Shown here piece by piece: positions 16,085 through 24,492 of a stretch of DNA of 36,012 nucleotides (positions are counted from its first letter, which is position 1; each line of letters opens with the position of its first letter). The notes under the pieces were generated by a model, which ran no database searches, was not told the DNA's origin, and saw only the letters and a list, made by a program, of their open reading frames with translations. The stretch covers positions 1-36,012 of the forward strand of contig JBHIEE010000016.1 in the NCBI GenBank assembly GCA_046760445.1, read 5' to 3'. This DNA comes from JBHIEE01 sp046760445. GTDB lineage: Bacteria > Acidobacteriota > Aminicenantia > JdFR-78. A program made the position numbers and the translations under genes.

Positions 16085-16200
16085 ACCTCTATCTTTAATA
16101 AATCACAAACACCAAGCACCAAATATTAAACAATATCCAATGACCAAATAACCATCCCGAGTACTCGGGATGAGATTTGTTATTTGGAATTTTTCATTCA
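16085..16200. repeat. Intergenic palindromic repeat between porA and porB
   Basis: Non-coding insert. The perfect palindrome TCCCGAGTACTCGGGA is at 16155-16170, flanked by CCAAATAACC and its rough inverse GTTATTTGG, so it would form a hairpin in the por mRNA. The left part has CACCAAGCACCAAATAT, matching other intergenic repeats of this window. Confidence 0.7.
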
Positions 16201-16202
16201 TT

Positions 16203-17384
16203 TTACTCTCTTAAATTAATATATCCATAAATCTCTTCCACTCTCCCTGTCTGAGCAATCTTCTCTAACCTAGAGTATACCTCTCTGAAATGTTCGGGAG
16301 CAATATCTCTTCCTCCTAAACCATAAACATAATCTACTACTTTCGGTCGAATTGAATAATCAAAAAGTGCAGATCTGATTTCAGTAAATAGGGGTGCACC
16401 TTGTGCTCCTGGACTACTTGCTCTATCCAGAACAGCAACTGCTTTTAATTTTTTTAAACTTTCAGCCAATTTTTCAGCAGGAAAAGGTCGAAAAACACGA
16501 AGTTTAATCAAGCCTACTTTTTTCCCTTTTTCTCTCAATTGATCAACTGCTTCTTTAGCTGTTCCTGCTGCTGAGCTCATAGTGACAATAGCTATTTCTG
16601 CATCCTCCATTTTATATTCTTCAAAAAATCCATAAGTGCGACCAAACTTCTCCCCAAATTCTTTCCCAACCTGCTCTATAACTGAAGGTGAATTTTCAAT
16701 TCCTTCTATTTGGTTTCTTTTATGTTCAAAATAATAATCAGTAAAATCAATTGGTCCAGAAGTTATTGGAGTATCGATATCTAAAAGAGGATAAATTGGC
16801 TGATACTCACCAATAAATTCTTTTACTGCTTCGTCCTCTTCAATCTGAATAATTTCTAAGGAATGACTTATTATGAAGCCGTCAAGAGTGACCATAACTG
16901 GCGTCCTGACTTCGGGATGTTCGGCGATACGAAAAGCTTGAATAAAATTATCATAAGCCTCCTGAGAATTCTCAGAATAAATCTGAATCCAGCCTGAATC
17001 TCTGGCACCCATAGTATCACTGTGGTCCCCATGAATATTAATCGGAGCACTTAGTGAACGATTAACTATTGCTGCCACTATAGGAAGTCTCAATCCAGCA
17101 GCAATATATAACATTTCCCACATTAAAGCTAAACCTTGGGAAGCAGTAGCGGTTGTTACTCTTCCTCCAGCAGCTGCTGCTCCAATACACACACTCATCG
17201 CACTGTGCTCACTTTCTGGACAAACAAATTCAGATTGGATTATTCCATCTGAAACATATTGAGCCACCAATTCCACTATGGCAGTCGAAGGTGTTATTGG
17301 ATAAGCAGCCACTACATCTGGATTTATTTGACAAATAGCCTCAGCTATGGCCTGATTTCCATTTAAAGTCACTGCTTTGCTCAT
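16203..17384 (-). CDS. porA: Pyruvate:ferredoxin oxidoreductase, alpha subunit
   Basis: A 393-residue alpha subunit. The N-terminal pyrimidine-binding TPP domain has LNGNQAIAEAICQINPDVVAAYPITPS and ATASQGLALMWEMLY. A second transketolase C-terminal-like domain starts around residue 255 (AEIAIVTMSSAAGTAKEAVD) and ends with YGLGGRDIAPE. Length and motifs are normal for the four-subunit enzyme. The ATG is preceded by GGGAGG six bases away. It follows porD by 13 nt, so co-transcription with it is expected. Confidence 0.95.
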   Translation of the reverse strand: MSKAVTLNGNQAIAEAICQINPDVVAAYPITPSTAIVELVAQYVSDGIIQSEFVCPESEHSAMSVCIGAAAAGGRVTTATASQGLALMWEMLYIAAGLRLPIVAAIVNRSLSAPINIHGDHSDTMGARDSGWIQIYSENSQEAYDNFIQAFRIAEHPEVRTPVMVTLDGFIISHSLEIIQIEEDEAVKEFIGEYQPIYPLLDIDTPITSGPIDFTDYYFEHKRNQIEGIENSPSVIEQVGKEFGEKFGRTYGFFEEYKMEDAEIAIVTMSSAAGTAKEAVDQLREKGKKVGLIKLRVFRPFPAEKLAESLKKLKAVAVLDRASSPGAQGAPLFTEIRSALFDYSIRPKVVDYVYGLGGRDIAPEHFREVYSRLEKIAQTGRVEEIYGYINLRE

Positions 17385-17397
17385 TTTTACCTCCCTT

Positions 17398-17724
17398 TTA
17401 ATCTAAGCTCACTTCTTCTTTAACCATTTCAATCGCTTTAATTTTAGTCGGACACTCGACAGCACATATTCCGCAACCTTTACAATAATCATAATTTATC
17501 CCTTTCATTTTTCCTTCATTAACAATAATGGCTGAATCAGGACAATACACCCAACAGAAAAGACAATGAATACAATGTTCGGGTTTAAAAAGTGGTTTTC
17601 GACCCGAACGCCAGGAGCCAGTTAAATTTTCTAAAGAATTTCCTGCCTTTAAATTAATTATTCCTATGGTTAACTCTCGCCAAGTTTCTTCTTTTTTTTC
17701 TGTAAATTCTTTTGACTTTTTCAC
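17398..17724 (-). CDS. porD: Pyruvate:ferredoxin oxidoreductase, delta subunit (2x[4Fe-4S] ferredoxin)
   Basis: A 108-residue electron-transfer subunit. Two complete clusters: CIHCLFCWVYCP and CKGCGICAVECP. The WRELTIG...GSWRSGRKP lead is typical of PorD. It carries electrons from the catalytic subunits to external ferredoxin. The start is GTG at 17724, overlapping the TGA of porC (GTGA). The purine-rich AAGGAG is almost touching the GTG, so translation is probably coupled to porC. Confidence 0.94.
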   Translation of the reverse strand: MKKSKEFTEKKEETWRELTIGIINLKAGNSLENLTGSWRSGRKPLFKPEHCIHCLFCWVYCPDSAIIVNEGKMKGINYDYCKGCGICAVECPTKIKAIEMVKEEVSLD

Positions 17725-18293
17725 TCTCCTTTTACCTCCTTATAAGCTCGATCAATTGTTCTTAAGTTCCCTTTTACTACTTCCGTACGAAGTTTTTTAC
17801 TCAAAGACTTCTCAATTCTCTGTTTAAATCTCTCTACAGGCAGAAGAGTTGTAACTTTCATTAAAGCAGCTAACATCGGAACATTAGGAATAGGTCGCCC
17901 GAATTCCTCATTGGCGATGGTATAAGCATCAAGTGTATAAACTTTTCTTGGATGGAGTTTCAATTTTTCTTTAATTAAATTTAAATCAAAGGTGGTATTA
18001 ATAATAATAATGGCATCATCATTTGTTCCTGATTTAATATCCACCTGACCCAAGAGAGTAGGATCAGTAACGATTACAATGTCTGGAAATTTGACCTGAC
18101 TATGAAGCCTAATAGGTCTGTCACTTATTCGATTAAAAGCTAAAATAGGTGCTCCTCTTTTTTCAGCTCCAAATTCAGGAAAAGCTTGAACATATTTTCC
18201 TTCTGGAGCTAAAATATCAGCTAAGGTAACAGCAGCTGTAACGACGCCTTGTCCTCCTCGGCCATGCCATCTGATTTCTAACATGTCTTTCAT
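17721..18293 (-). CDS. porC: Pyruvate:ferredoxin oxidoreductase, gamma subunit
   Basis: First gene of the por operon. The family lead is MLEIRWHGRGGQGVVTAA, followed by EYPEFGAEKRGAP-type text (here FPEFGAEKRGAPILAFNRI). The frame opens at 18308, but the AAAGGAGG inside that extension points to the ATG at 18293 (or 18284) as the real start. The gamma subunit helps bind CoA in the holoenzyme. Confidence 0.93.
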   Translation of the reverse strand: MKDMLEIRWHGRGGQGVVTAAVTLADILAPEGKYVQAFPEFGAEKRGAPILAFNRISDRPIRLHSQVKFPDIVIVTDPTLLGQVDIKSGTNDDAIIIINTTFDLNLIKEKLKLHPRKVYTLDAYTIANEEFGRPIPNVPMLAALMKVTTLLPVERFKQRIEKSLSKKLRTEVVKGNLRTIDRAYKEVKGE

Positions 18294-18377
18294 CTTTCCT
18301 CCTTTCATTTTAAAATTCTAATTTCCAATTTCTATTTTCATCTTCTAATATCCAAATTATGGCTTAGAATCTGTAAT

Positions 18378-18980
18378 TTATTCCAGTTTTTGTCTGCCTT
18401 CCAATGCTTTAGTAATCGTCACTTGATCAGCAAAATCAAGATCAGACCCAACTGGCAAACCTACTGCAATCCGACTCAGTTTTAAACCATATGATTTTAA
18501 TAACTCTACCAAATAAACAGCTGTTGTTTCTCCTTCAACTGTGGGATTAGTAGCAATAATAATTTCTTTAAAGTTTTCTTCTTTCACCCTTTTAATTAAT
18601 CCTTCTATTTTCAAATTTTCAGGCCCTATTCCTTTCAAAGGAGAAATTACTCCTAATAGAACATGATATCTCCCTCTGTATATTCCTGTTCTTTCAATAG
18701 CAGCAATATTATAAGGTTCCTCCACAACTATTAAAGTGTGACTATCTCGAGCAGGGTCAGAACATAATAGACAGGGATCAATATGGGTGATATTATTACA
18801 AATTGAGCAATAAAAGATCTTTTCTTTAACTTCTACAATTGCCTTAGCTAAATTTTCTGCTTCTTGCTTAGAAATCCGAAGCAAATAAAAAGCAATCCTC
18901 TGGGCGGTTTTGGCTCCAATACTTGGAATTTTCTTTAATTCTTCAATTAACTTGTGAACAGGTTGAGTATATTCATACAT
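18378..18980 (-). CDS. recR: Recombination protein RecR
   Basis: Part of RecFOR single-strand gap repair: RecR binds RecO and helps load RecA. With the start at 18980 (MYEYTQPVHKLIEELKKIPS) it is 200 aa, the usual length. It has the helix-hairpin-helix (IPSIGAKTAQRIAF), a zinc finger CSICNNITHIDPCLLC, and a Toprim domain starting LIVVEEPYNIAAIE. The frame extends 20 codons further upstream to 19040, but those codons come from an intergenic repeat; AAAGGAG and GAGG lie just before 18980. Classic dnaX-ybaB-recR order. Confidence 0.96.
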   Translation of the reverse strand: MYEYTQPVHKLIEELKKIPSIGAKTAQRIAFYLLRISKQEAENLAKAIVEVKEKIFYCSICNNITHIDPCLLCSDPARDSHTLIVVEEPYNIAAIERTGIYRGRYHVLLGVISPLKGIGPENLKIEGLIKRVKEENFKEIIIATNPTVEGETTAVYLVELLKSYGLKLSRIAVGLPVGSDLDFADQVTITKALEGRQKLE

Positions 18981-18984
18981 CAAA

Positions 18985-19165
18985 ATATACCTCACTCCTT
19001 TCGGCAAAATTCCAAATCCCAAATTCGAAATCCCAAACAAATTCTAAATCCAAATATCTAAATTCATCCCGAGTGCTCGGGATGAACATTTAAATTTTTG
19101 GTCATTGGGATTTGTTTAGTATTTCCCCCCGGCCTGAACCCGGGGCGAAGGCGGATTTAGAATTT
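18985..19165. repeat. Intergenic repeat upstream of recR
   Basis: Non-coding, with short AAATCC/GAAATCC units, the near-palindrome TCCCGAGTGCTCGGGA at 19067-19082, inverse arms (CCAAATCCC on the left, GGGATTTG on the right), and a GC-rich patch CCCCCCGGCCTGAACCCGGG at 19126-19145. It creates a false N-terminal extension for recR. Confidence 0.65.
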
Positions 19166-19210
19166 AGTATTTTTATTCTATCCTTACTCATATATTGAAA
19201 TTCCAACACC

Positions 19211-19522
19211 TTAAAAGAGTCCTGGTATTTTCAATCCAGCACCTAAGCTGCCCAATTTTTCTGACATTACTTGATCTACTTTTACTCCAGCATCATTAAA
19301 GGCAGCAATAATTAAATCCTGAAGCATATCTATATCTCCAGATTTAACCACTTCTGGATCAATTTTTATCGAAATTAGATTTTTGGTTCCATCAAGAACC
19401 ACGGTAACCATTCCTCCTCCACTTGTTCCTTCAACTCTCGTCTCAGCCAATTCTTTTCTCATTTGCTCCTGCATTTCCTGAGCTTTTTTCATCATCTCTT
19501 TAAGATTAAACAAGCTTTTCAT
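19211..19522 (-). CDS. ybaB: Nucleoid-associated protein, YbaB/EbfC family
   Basis: With the ATG at 19522 (MKSLFNLKEMMKKAQEMQEQ) the protein has 103 residues, normal for YbaB/EbfC. It contains the amphipathic N-terminal helix and the conserved VEGTSGGGMVTVVLDG and LISIKIDPEVV strands. It forms dimers that bind DNA; its role next to dnaX and recR is conserved across bacteria. The preceding 36 codons (to 19630) translate a simple repeat, and AGGGGAG lies properly placed before 19522, so the longer start is rejected. Confidence 0.95.
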   Translation of the reverse strand: MKSLFNLKEMMKKAQEMQEQMRKELAETRVEGTSGGGMVTVVLDGTKNLISIKIDPEVVKSGDIDMLQDLIIAAFNDAGVKVDQVMSEKLGSLGAGLKIPGLF

Positions 19523-19548
19523 CCTATGCTCCCCTATTAATGAAATTA

Positions 19549-19590
19549 GAAATTGGAAATTCGAAATTGGAAATTCGAAATTGGAAAATA
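19549..19590. repeat. 14-bp tandem repeat between dnaX and ybaB
   Basis: Unit GAAATTGGAAATTC repeated exactly at 19549-19562 and 19563-19576, then a partial third copy to 19590. Related text (CCAATTTC) lies nearby in inverse orientation at 19632-19641, overlapping the dnaX stop. Confidence 0.8.
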
Positions 19591-19640
19591 GTTTTAAGTT
19601 TTCTAAAAAATTAGAATTTCTATTTTCCATTTTCCAATTT

Positions 19641-21314
19641 CTATTCTTTTTTGATTGGTTCCACCGAAATAATCTGAGCTTTGAATAAATCCATAAAATA
19701 TTTAACTGTCGGATCTTTCAAAGCCAATTCATACTCCTTATCTATCTTTTCATTAATTTCTTCCTCAATAAACTGTTCAATAACCTCAACCTCTATTTCC
19801 CGACCTATTAATTCCGAGACAATCTTTTCCAGTAATTTAGCTTCTTTTTTTACTTTTTCTGAAAAAAACTTTTTAGCTGAAGAAAAACCTATTTGTAACT
19901 TGTTGTCTTTAATCCGAAAAGATGAATGCTGATCCAAAATGGCAGCCAAATAACTTTTCTGAAGTCGAATCTTCTCTAAAAACTTCTTATAAATCTCTTT
20001 CTCGGTAAGCTGCTCATGCTCGGCAAAAGAGGACCCTTTTTCTTTTTCTAATTCAGTTTCCTGATTTATAGGAGAAAAATCTTCTCTTCTCTCCTCTATT
20101 GCATCTACCTCCTCTGACGGAATCTGTAATTTTTCTGATTCTCCTTCAGATTCTATTTTAGGAAATATTTTAACTTCTTCTTTCAGCTTCTCTAACTCCT
20201 GAATAATTGTTTTTAAAGGAACAAGTTTCTTAAGGTGAATTAATCTTAATAAAACTGTCTCTAAATAAATCCGAGGATGAGAAGAATACTTTAACCCTGG
20301 CTCTGCTTGCTGAAGAGTGGTTAAATAACGAAAGATGTCCTCTTCTTCAATTTTACTCGCTTCCTTCTTGAGTTGATCCAATTCTTCTCTATTTAACTCA
20401 AATATTTCAATTGGATTTTTTATTGACTTAACCAAAAGTAAATTTCTAAAATGCTGGATCAATTCTTTATAAAAATATCTCAAATCATATCCGGAATTAA
20501 TTATTTCTTCTACTAAAGAAAAAATTTTCTCTGGCTTTTCATCAATAATTGCTTCAGAAAAAGAATAAAGTAATTGTCTGTCCAAAAGCCCTAAAATTTC
20601 TTTTAAATCCTCGTCTTTTACTTCCTCTCCAGAAAAAGCAATTGCCTGATCAAGCAAACTCTGCGCATCCCTCAGGCTTCCTTCTGACTGCTGAGTAATA
20701 AGATTCATCCCAAAAGGAGAAACTTTAATCTTCTCCTGGTTAGCAATATAATTTAAATGGTCAATTATTTCCTTTTGAGATATTTTCTTAAACTCAAAAT
20801 GCTGACATCGAGAGAGAATAGTGGCTGGGACTTTATGATATTCAGTGGTAGCAAAAATGAAAATGGTATGAGAGGGGGGTTCCTCTAAGGTTTTCAGTAA
20901 AGCATTAAAAGCTTCGGTGGTAAGCATATGGACTTCATCAATTATTACTACTCGATATCGACTTTGAATTGGTTTATATCTTACTCCTTCTCGAAGAGCC
21001 CTCACTTCGTCAATTCCTCGGTTGGAAGCGCCATCAATTTCCAGAACATCGACTGCTCGATCTTCATTTATCGAAATGCAAGAATCACATTGGTTGCACG
21101 GATTAGGGGTTGGACCAGACTGACAATTCAGAGCCTTAGCTAATATCCGGGCAACAGTGGTTTTCCCGACACCTCTCATTCCAGAAAAAAGATAAGCATG
21201 AGCAACCCGATTGTGAAGAATAGCATTTTTAAGAGTCTGAACCACAGGTTTTTGACCAATCACCTGATCAAAGGTAAGCGGTCTGTACTTTCGTGCTAAG
21301 ACTAAATATGACAT
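19641..21314 (-). CDS. dnaX: DNA polymerase III subunit gamma/tau
   Basis: Clamp-loader ATPase of 557 residues. Walker A is GMRGVGKT (45-52), the zinc site is C64/C73/C76/C79 (NCQSG...NPCNQCDSC), Walker B is VVIIDEVHML, and the SRC arginine-finger motif lies in ATILSRCQHFEF. Residues ~230-360 form the collar domain; the C-terminal part is charged and divergent, as in tau-like tails. The ATG at 21314 has no clear ribosome-binding site. The gene lies 36 nt after the SRP RNA, which may share its promoter. Confidence 0.96.
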   Translation of the reverse strand: MSYLVLARKYRPLTFDQVIGQKPVVQTLKNAILHNRVAHAYLFSGMRGVGKTTVARILAKALNCQSGPTPNPCNQCDSCISINEDRAVDVLEIDGASNRGIDEVRALREGVRYKPIQSRYRVVIIDEVHMLTTEAFNALLKTLEEPPSHTIFIFATTEYHKVPATILSRCQHFEFKKISQKEIIDHLNYIANQEKIKVSPFGMNLITQQSEGSLRDAQSLLDQAIAFSGEEVKDEDLKEILGLLDRQLLYSFSEAIIDEKPEKIFSLVEEIINSGYDLRYFYKELIQHFRNLLLVKSIKNPIEIFELNREELDQLKKEASKIEEEDIFRYLTTLQQAEPGLKYSSHPRIYLETVLLRLIHLKKLVPLKTIIQELEKLKEEVKIFPKIESEGESEKLQIPSEEVDAIEERREDFSPINQETELEKEKGSSFAEHEQLTEKEIYKKFLEKIRLQKSYLAAILDQHSSFRIKDNKLQIGFSSAKKFFSEKVKKEAKLLEKIVSELIGREIEVEVIEQFIEEEINEKIDKEYELALKDPTVKYFMDLFKAQIISVEPIKKE

Positions 21315-21350
21315 AAATAAATCTATTTAATAAAAATTATCAAATTTTAA

Positions 21351-21452
21351 TAGGCTTAGGATTCTCTGAGCACCTGCAAGACACTACTTACCGCTGCTAC
21401 CTTCCGGTCCTGACGGGGTTCGTAGGCTTGCACCGCCCAGCTCCTAAGCCTA
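21351..21452 (-). ncRNA. ffs: Signal recognition particle RNA, small bacterial (4.5S) type
   Basis: The minus strand carries the SRP domain IV hairpin GTCAGGACCGGAAGGTAGCA, with GCGGTAAG following, containing the GGAA tetraloop and the asymmetric AGCAG bulge that bind Ffh. The ends close as a long helix: 21342-21361 is perfectly complementary to 21442-21461 (20 bp), so the primary transcript may extend a little beyond the bounds given. Location directly upstream of dnaX is common in bacteria. Confidence 0.95.
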
Positions 21453-21635
21453 TTAAAATTTATTTAGCAAAATCTATGAAATTAAAAATAAGGAATTGGA
21501 ACTTCTCTTCACTTTCTGAATTCTTGTCTTTCAGTCCCAATTTTCTTCCTTTTGTTAGAAAATATATTATCACATTTTTAAGTAAATGTGAAAGATATTT
21601 TTAGAGCATACAAAATACCTGGATGAAAATATTTA

Positions 21636-21664
21636 TTGTTGAACAAATAAAGATAAAATATAAT
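21636..21664 (+). promoter_or_regulatory. Sigma-70-type promoter for the MATE gene
   Basis: TTGTTG (21636-21641), a 17-bp spacer, then perfect TATAAT (21659-21664). The expected start is near 21671, about 23 nt before the ATG at 21694. Confidence 0.6.
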
Positions 21665-21693
21665 ACACTTTCAAAATAAAAACTTCATTAGTT

Positions 21694-23046
21694 ATGAATC
21701 AAGATAGAATAGACCTCACATCAGGAAGTATCCCTAAAACCATCTGGATTTTAGCTTGGCCAATGATGATGGGCAATGTGCTTCAAACTACCTTTAATGT
21801 AGTTGATATGATATTCGTTGGAAAACTTGGCCCTGAAGCGATTGCTGCTGTGGCTATGAGTGGAATTATTCTAATGTTGGTAATTACCCTTATAATTGGA
21901 GTTGCTACTGGAACTACTGCTATGGTAGCCAGATTTGTGGGAGCCAAGGATTACCTTGAAGCTAATAATGTGGCAATGCAATCTCTGATAATAGGAACGC
22001 TCGGCTCAACTATTTTAGCTGCATTTGGTATTCTTTTTTCCCGGCCACTCTTGAGAATTTTTGGAGCAGACACTATAGTGGCAGATTTAGGAACTGATTA
22101 TCTCCAGATAATGTTTGTTGGTTCAATCACAATGTTTATTCTTTTTTTAGTTGGAGCTATTCTTCGGGGAGCAGGTGATGCTCTTACTCCAATGCTTGTT
22201 TTAATTTTTTCTACTATTTTAAATATAATTGCTGATCCACTTTTAATCTTTGGGATTGGAATATTTCCAAGATTAGAAATAAGAGGAGCTGCTATAGCAA
22301 CTGTTTTTGCCCGAGGCATAGGAATGATCATTGGTCTTATTATTTTATTTCGAGGTTATTCCTATATCCATATTAAGCCAAAAAGATTCCACGTTAATTT
22401 TGACATTATCAAGCGAATAATAAAAATTGCTATTCCTGGCTCATTAGAAATGAGTATCAGAAGCGTGTCAGGTCTAATATTGATGAGCATAGTTGCTTTT
22501 TATGGTACTTATGCCTTAGCTGCCTACGGCATTGGATTAAGAATAAATATGGTGGCTATGATGCCTGGTTTTGGCTTAGCTGCAGCAACCGCTACTTTAG
22601 TTGGCCAAAACTTGGGAGCAAAACAGCCCAAAAGAGCAGAAAAAAGTGCTCGGATTGCAGCTGGATTCTATGAAATAATTATGATCACTATTGGATTTTT
22701 ATTCTTTATTTTTGCCAGAGAAATTATTCACTTTTTTAATACTAATCCTGAAGTTATTCGGTTAGGAGCATCATTCATCCGAATAATCAGTTTAAGCTAT
22801 GTATTCTTGGCAATGAGCATTATCTTTAATAGAGGACTGACTGGAGCTGGCGATACTCTCTCTCCTATGATTATTACCGGAGTTAGTGTTCTGGGTCTAA
22901 GAATTCCTTTAGCCTTGATCTTACCTAAAGTTACTTCATTAAGTATCACTGGTATCTGGCTCGCCATTGCTCTCTCTACTGTCTTAGAAGGAACGATCAT
23001 TGCTTTATGGTTCAACTTGGGAAAATGGAAGCATAAAAAAGTCTGA
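21694..23046 (+). CDS. MATE-family multidrug/cation efflux protein
   Basis: A 450-residue inner-membrane transporter with about 12 helices. It starts with the family-typical LTSGSIPKTIWILAWPMMMG, followed by FNVVDMIFVGKLGPEAIAAV. An internal second half begins around residue 240 (IKIAIPGSLEMSIRSVSG). MATE proteins export drugs or metabolites in exchange for Na+ or H+; the cargo is unknown here. The ATG has no Shine-Dalgarno sequence. The downstream EamA transporter gene is 23 nt away and probably co-transcribed. Confidence 0.93.
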   Translation: MNQDRIDLTSGSIPKTIWILAWPMMMGNVLQTTFNVVDMIFVGKLGPEAIAAVAMSGIILMLVITLIIGVATGTTAMVARFVGAKDYLEANNVAMQSLIIGTLGSTILAAFGILFSRPLLRIFGADTIVADLGTDYLQIMFVGSITMFILFLVGAILRGAGDALTPMLVLIFSTILNIIADPLLIFGIGIFPRLEIRGAAIATVFARGIGMIIGLIILFRGYSYIHIKPKRFHVNFDIIKRIIKIAIPGSLEMSIRSVSGLILMSIVAFYGTYALAAYGIGLRINMVAMMPGFGLAAATATLVGQNLGAKQPKRAEKSARIAAGFYEIIMITIGFLFFIFAREIIHFFNTNPEVIRLGASFIRIISLSYVFLAMSIIFNRGLTGAGDTLSPMIITGVSVLGLRIPLALILPKVTSLSITGIWLAIALSTVLEGTIIALWFNLGKWKHKKV

Positions 23047-23069
23047 AATAAATAGAAGGTCTATTTATT

Positions 23070-23924
23070 ATGTCCAGAAAAAGAAGTTTGTTTGAAATTC
23101 ATTCGGCTGTATTCTTATTCGGTCTGGCTGGTCTTTTTGGAAAATGGATCACTCTTTCTTCGATAATAATTGTTTTAGGCAGAGTCTTTTTTGCCAGTAT
23201 TACTTTAATCATTATTCTATTTCTTTTAAAACAAAATCTTAAAATCCCGAAAAGGAATGATTATTTCTTGCTTAGTATTCTTGGATTCATTCTTTCTGTT
23301 CACTGGATTACTTTTTTTCAATCGATAAAAGTTTCGACAGTAGCTATTGGGCTTCTCTCTTTCTCAAGTTTTCCTGTTTTCACTACTTTCATTGAACCAT
23401 TTTTCTTTAAAGAGAAATTTGAAAAGATTAATATTTTGATGGCTTTCCTGGTCTTGACTGGTGTTTTTTTGATAATTCCTAGATTTGAAATAGCCAATAA
23501 AACTACCCAAGGAGTTTTGTGGGGACTTACTTCAGGATTAACTTTTGCCTTTCTCTCAATTTTAAATAGAAAGTTATCCAAACAATATTCAAGTTTAGTT
23601 ATCGCTTTTTACCAGGATTCTTTTGCCACATTTCTATTACTCCCTTTTTTCTTTGTTCTTAAACCCGCTGTAGATCTAAGAAATTTGCTTCTTCTAATCA
23701 TCCTTGGTGTTCTGTGTACAGCCATTTCTCACAGCCTTTTTATCAAAGGAATGAGATATATTAAAGCACAGACAGCAAGCATTATTGACTCTCTTGAGCC
23801 AGTTTACGGTATCATTCTGGCTATTCTATTTCTTCGGGAGATTCCAACGATAAGAACTATTTTGGGAGGAATTATTATTCTCGGAACCACAATTTTTGTT
23901 ACCCTAAAAGCAAAATCAAGTTAG
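23070..23924 (+). CDS. EamA/DMT-superfamily transporter
   Basis: A 284-residue inner-membrane protein with about ten helices in two EamA repeats. The first repeat opens EIHSAVFLFGLAGLFGKWI and the second opens TQGVLWGLTSGLTFAFLSIL. The last helices include AQTASIIDSLEPVYGIILAI, a signature of the family (E/P-containing helix). DMT proteins typically export amino acids or metabolites. Probably second gene of a two-gene transport operon with the MATE gene; substrate unknown. Confidence 0.9.
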   Translation: MSRKRSLFEIHSAVFLFGLAGLFGKWITLSSIIIVLGRVFFASITLIIILFLLKQNLKIPKRNDYFLLSILGFILSVHWITFFQSIKVSTVAIGLLSFSSFPVFTTFIEPFFFKEKFEKINILMAFLVLTGVFLIIPRFEIANKTTQGVLWGLTSGLTFAFLSILNRKLSKQYSSLVIAFYQDSFATFLLLPFFFVLKPAVDLRNLLLLIILGVLCTAISHSLFIKGMRYIKAQTASIIDSLEPVYGIILAILFLREIPTIRTILGGIIILGTTIFVTLKAKSS

Positions 23925-23959
23925 CTATTAGTCATTTTGCCAGGAAAAACAATTCCTGT

Positions 23960-23987
23960 TTGCCAAATCAGGTATATTTGATATAAT
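23960..23987 (+). promoter_or_regulatory. Sigma-70-type promoter for the 24021-25751 gene group
   Basis: TTGCCA (23960-23965), a 16-bp spacer, TATAAT (23982-23987). Just upstream a small hairpin, CAGGAA-AAACAA-TTCCTG (23941-23958) followed by TTT, may weakly end the preceding transporter transcript. Confidence 0.55.
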
Positions 23988-24020
23988 TTGAAAGTTATAA
24001 AGGCAGAGGGTTTTTGAAAT

Positions 24021-24479
24021 ATGACCAAAATATTACTATTGGTTATCACTGTCTTTGTTTTCTTACTGCTCGTTTTTAGATTAATTTTTAAAGCTGTTAC
24101 TGAATATTTCAAAAGGAATGTATCAAAAGAAATATCCAGAAAATTCAATTCATCTGAGATTCGGATGATAGCACTAAATACCAATTTTCTGGGAATAGAA
24201 TCAAAAGGTGCTGCCCAAATAAGAGGAAATGGCTCATTGGTATTAACCAATGAAAAGCTCTATTTCAGAATGTGGGTTCCTAAAAAAGAAATAGAAATAC
24301 CTCTTTACTCTGTCCAATCAGTTGGAACAGTTAAATCACACCTTGGGAAAAATATTTTCCGGCCTTTGCTGAAAGTTACTTTTATCAACTCAGAAGGCAC
24401 CCGCGATTCTGCTGCCTGGCTTGTTTCTGATTTAGACCGCTGGCTTGTTTTTTTGAAACCCCACGAAAAAACTCAATGA
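24021..24479 (+). CDS. Small membrane-anchored protein with PH/GRAM-like domain
   Basis: A 152-residue protein of unknown function. Residues ~4-25 form one membrane helix (ILLLVITVFVFLLLVFRLIF). Residues ~65-148 alternate in strand pattern: GNGSLVLTNEKLYFRMW, KEIEIPLYSVQSVGTV, PLLKVTFINSE, and a closing helix SDLDRWLVFL. The block 'G-x-L-x-L-T-x-x-x-L-x-F ... I-x-L-x-x-I' followed by a C-terminal helix is typical of bacterial PH/GRAM-like folds, so a membrane-linked adaptor is a guess. The next gene follows after 13 nt, suggesting co-expression. Confidence 0.65.
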   Translation: MTKILLLVITVFVFLLLVFRLIFKAVTEYFKRNVSKEISRKFNSSEIRMIALNTNFLGIESKGAAQIRGNGSLVLTNEKLYFRMWVPKKEIEIPLYSVQSVGTVKSHLGKNIFRPLLKVTFINSEGTRDSAAWLVSDLDRWLVFLKPHEKTQ

Positions 24480-24492
24480 GGAGGAGAACGAG

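Noticed and set aside
19681..19932. Plus-strand 83-codon frame
   Set aside because: Antisense shadow of dnaX with no ribosome-binding site or recognisable family.
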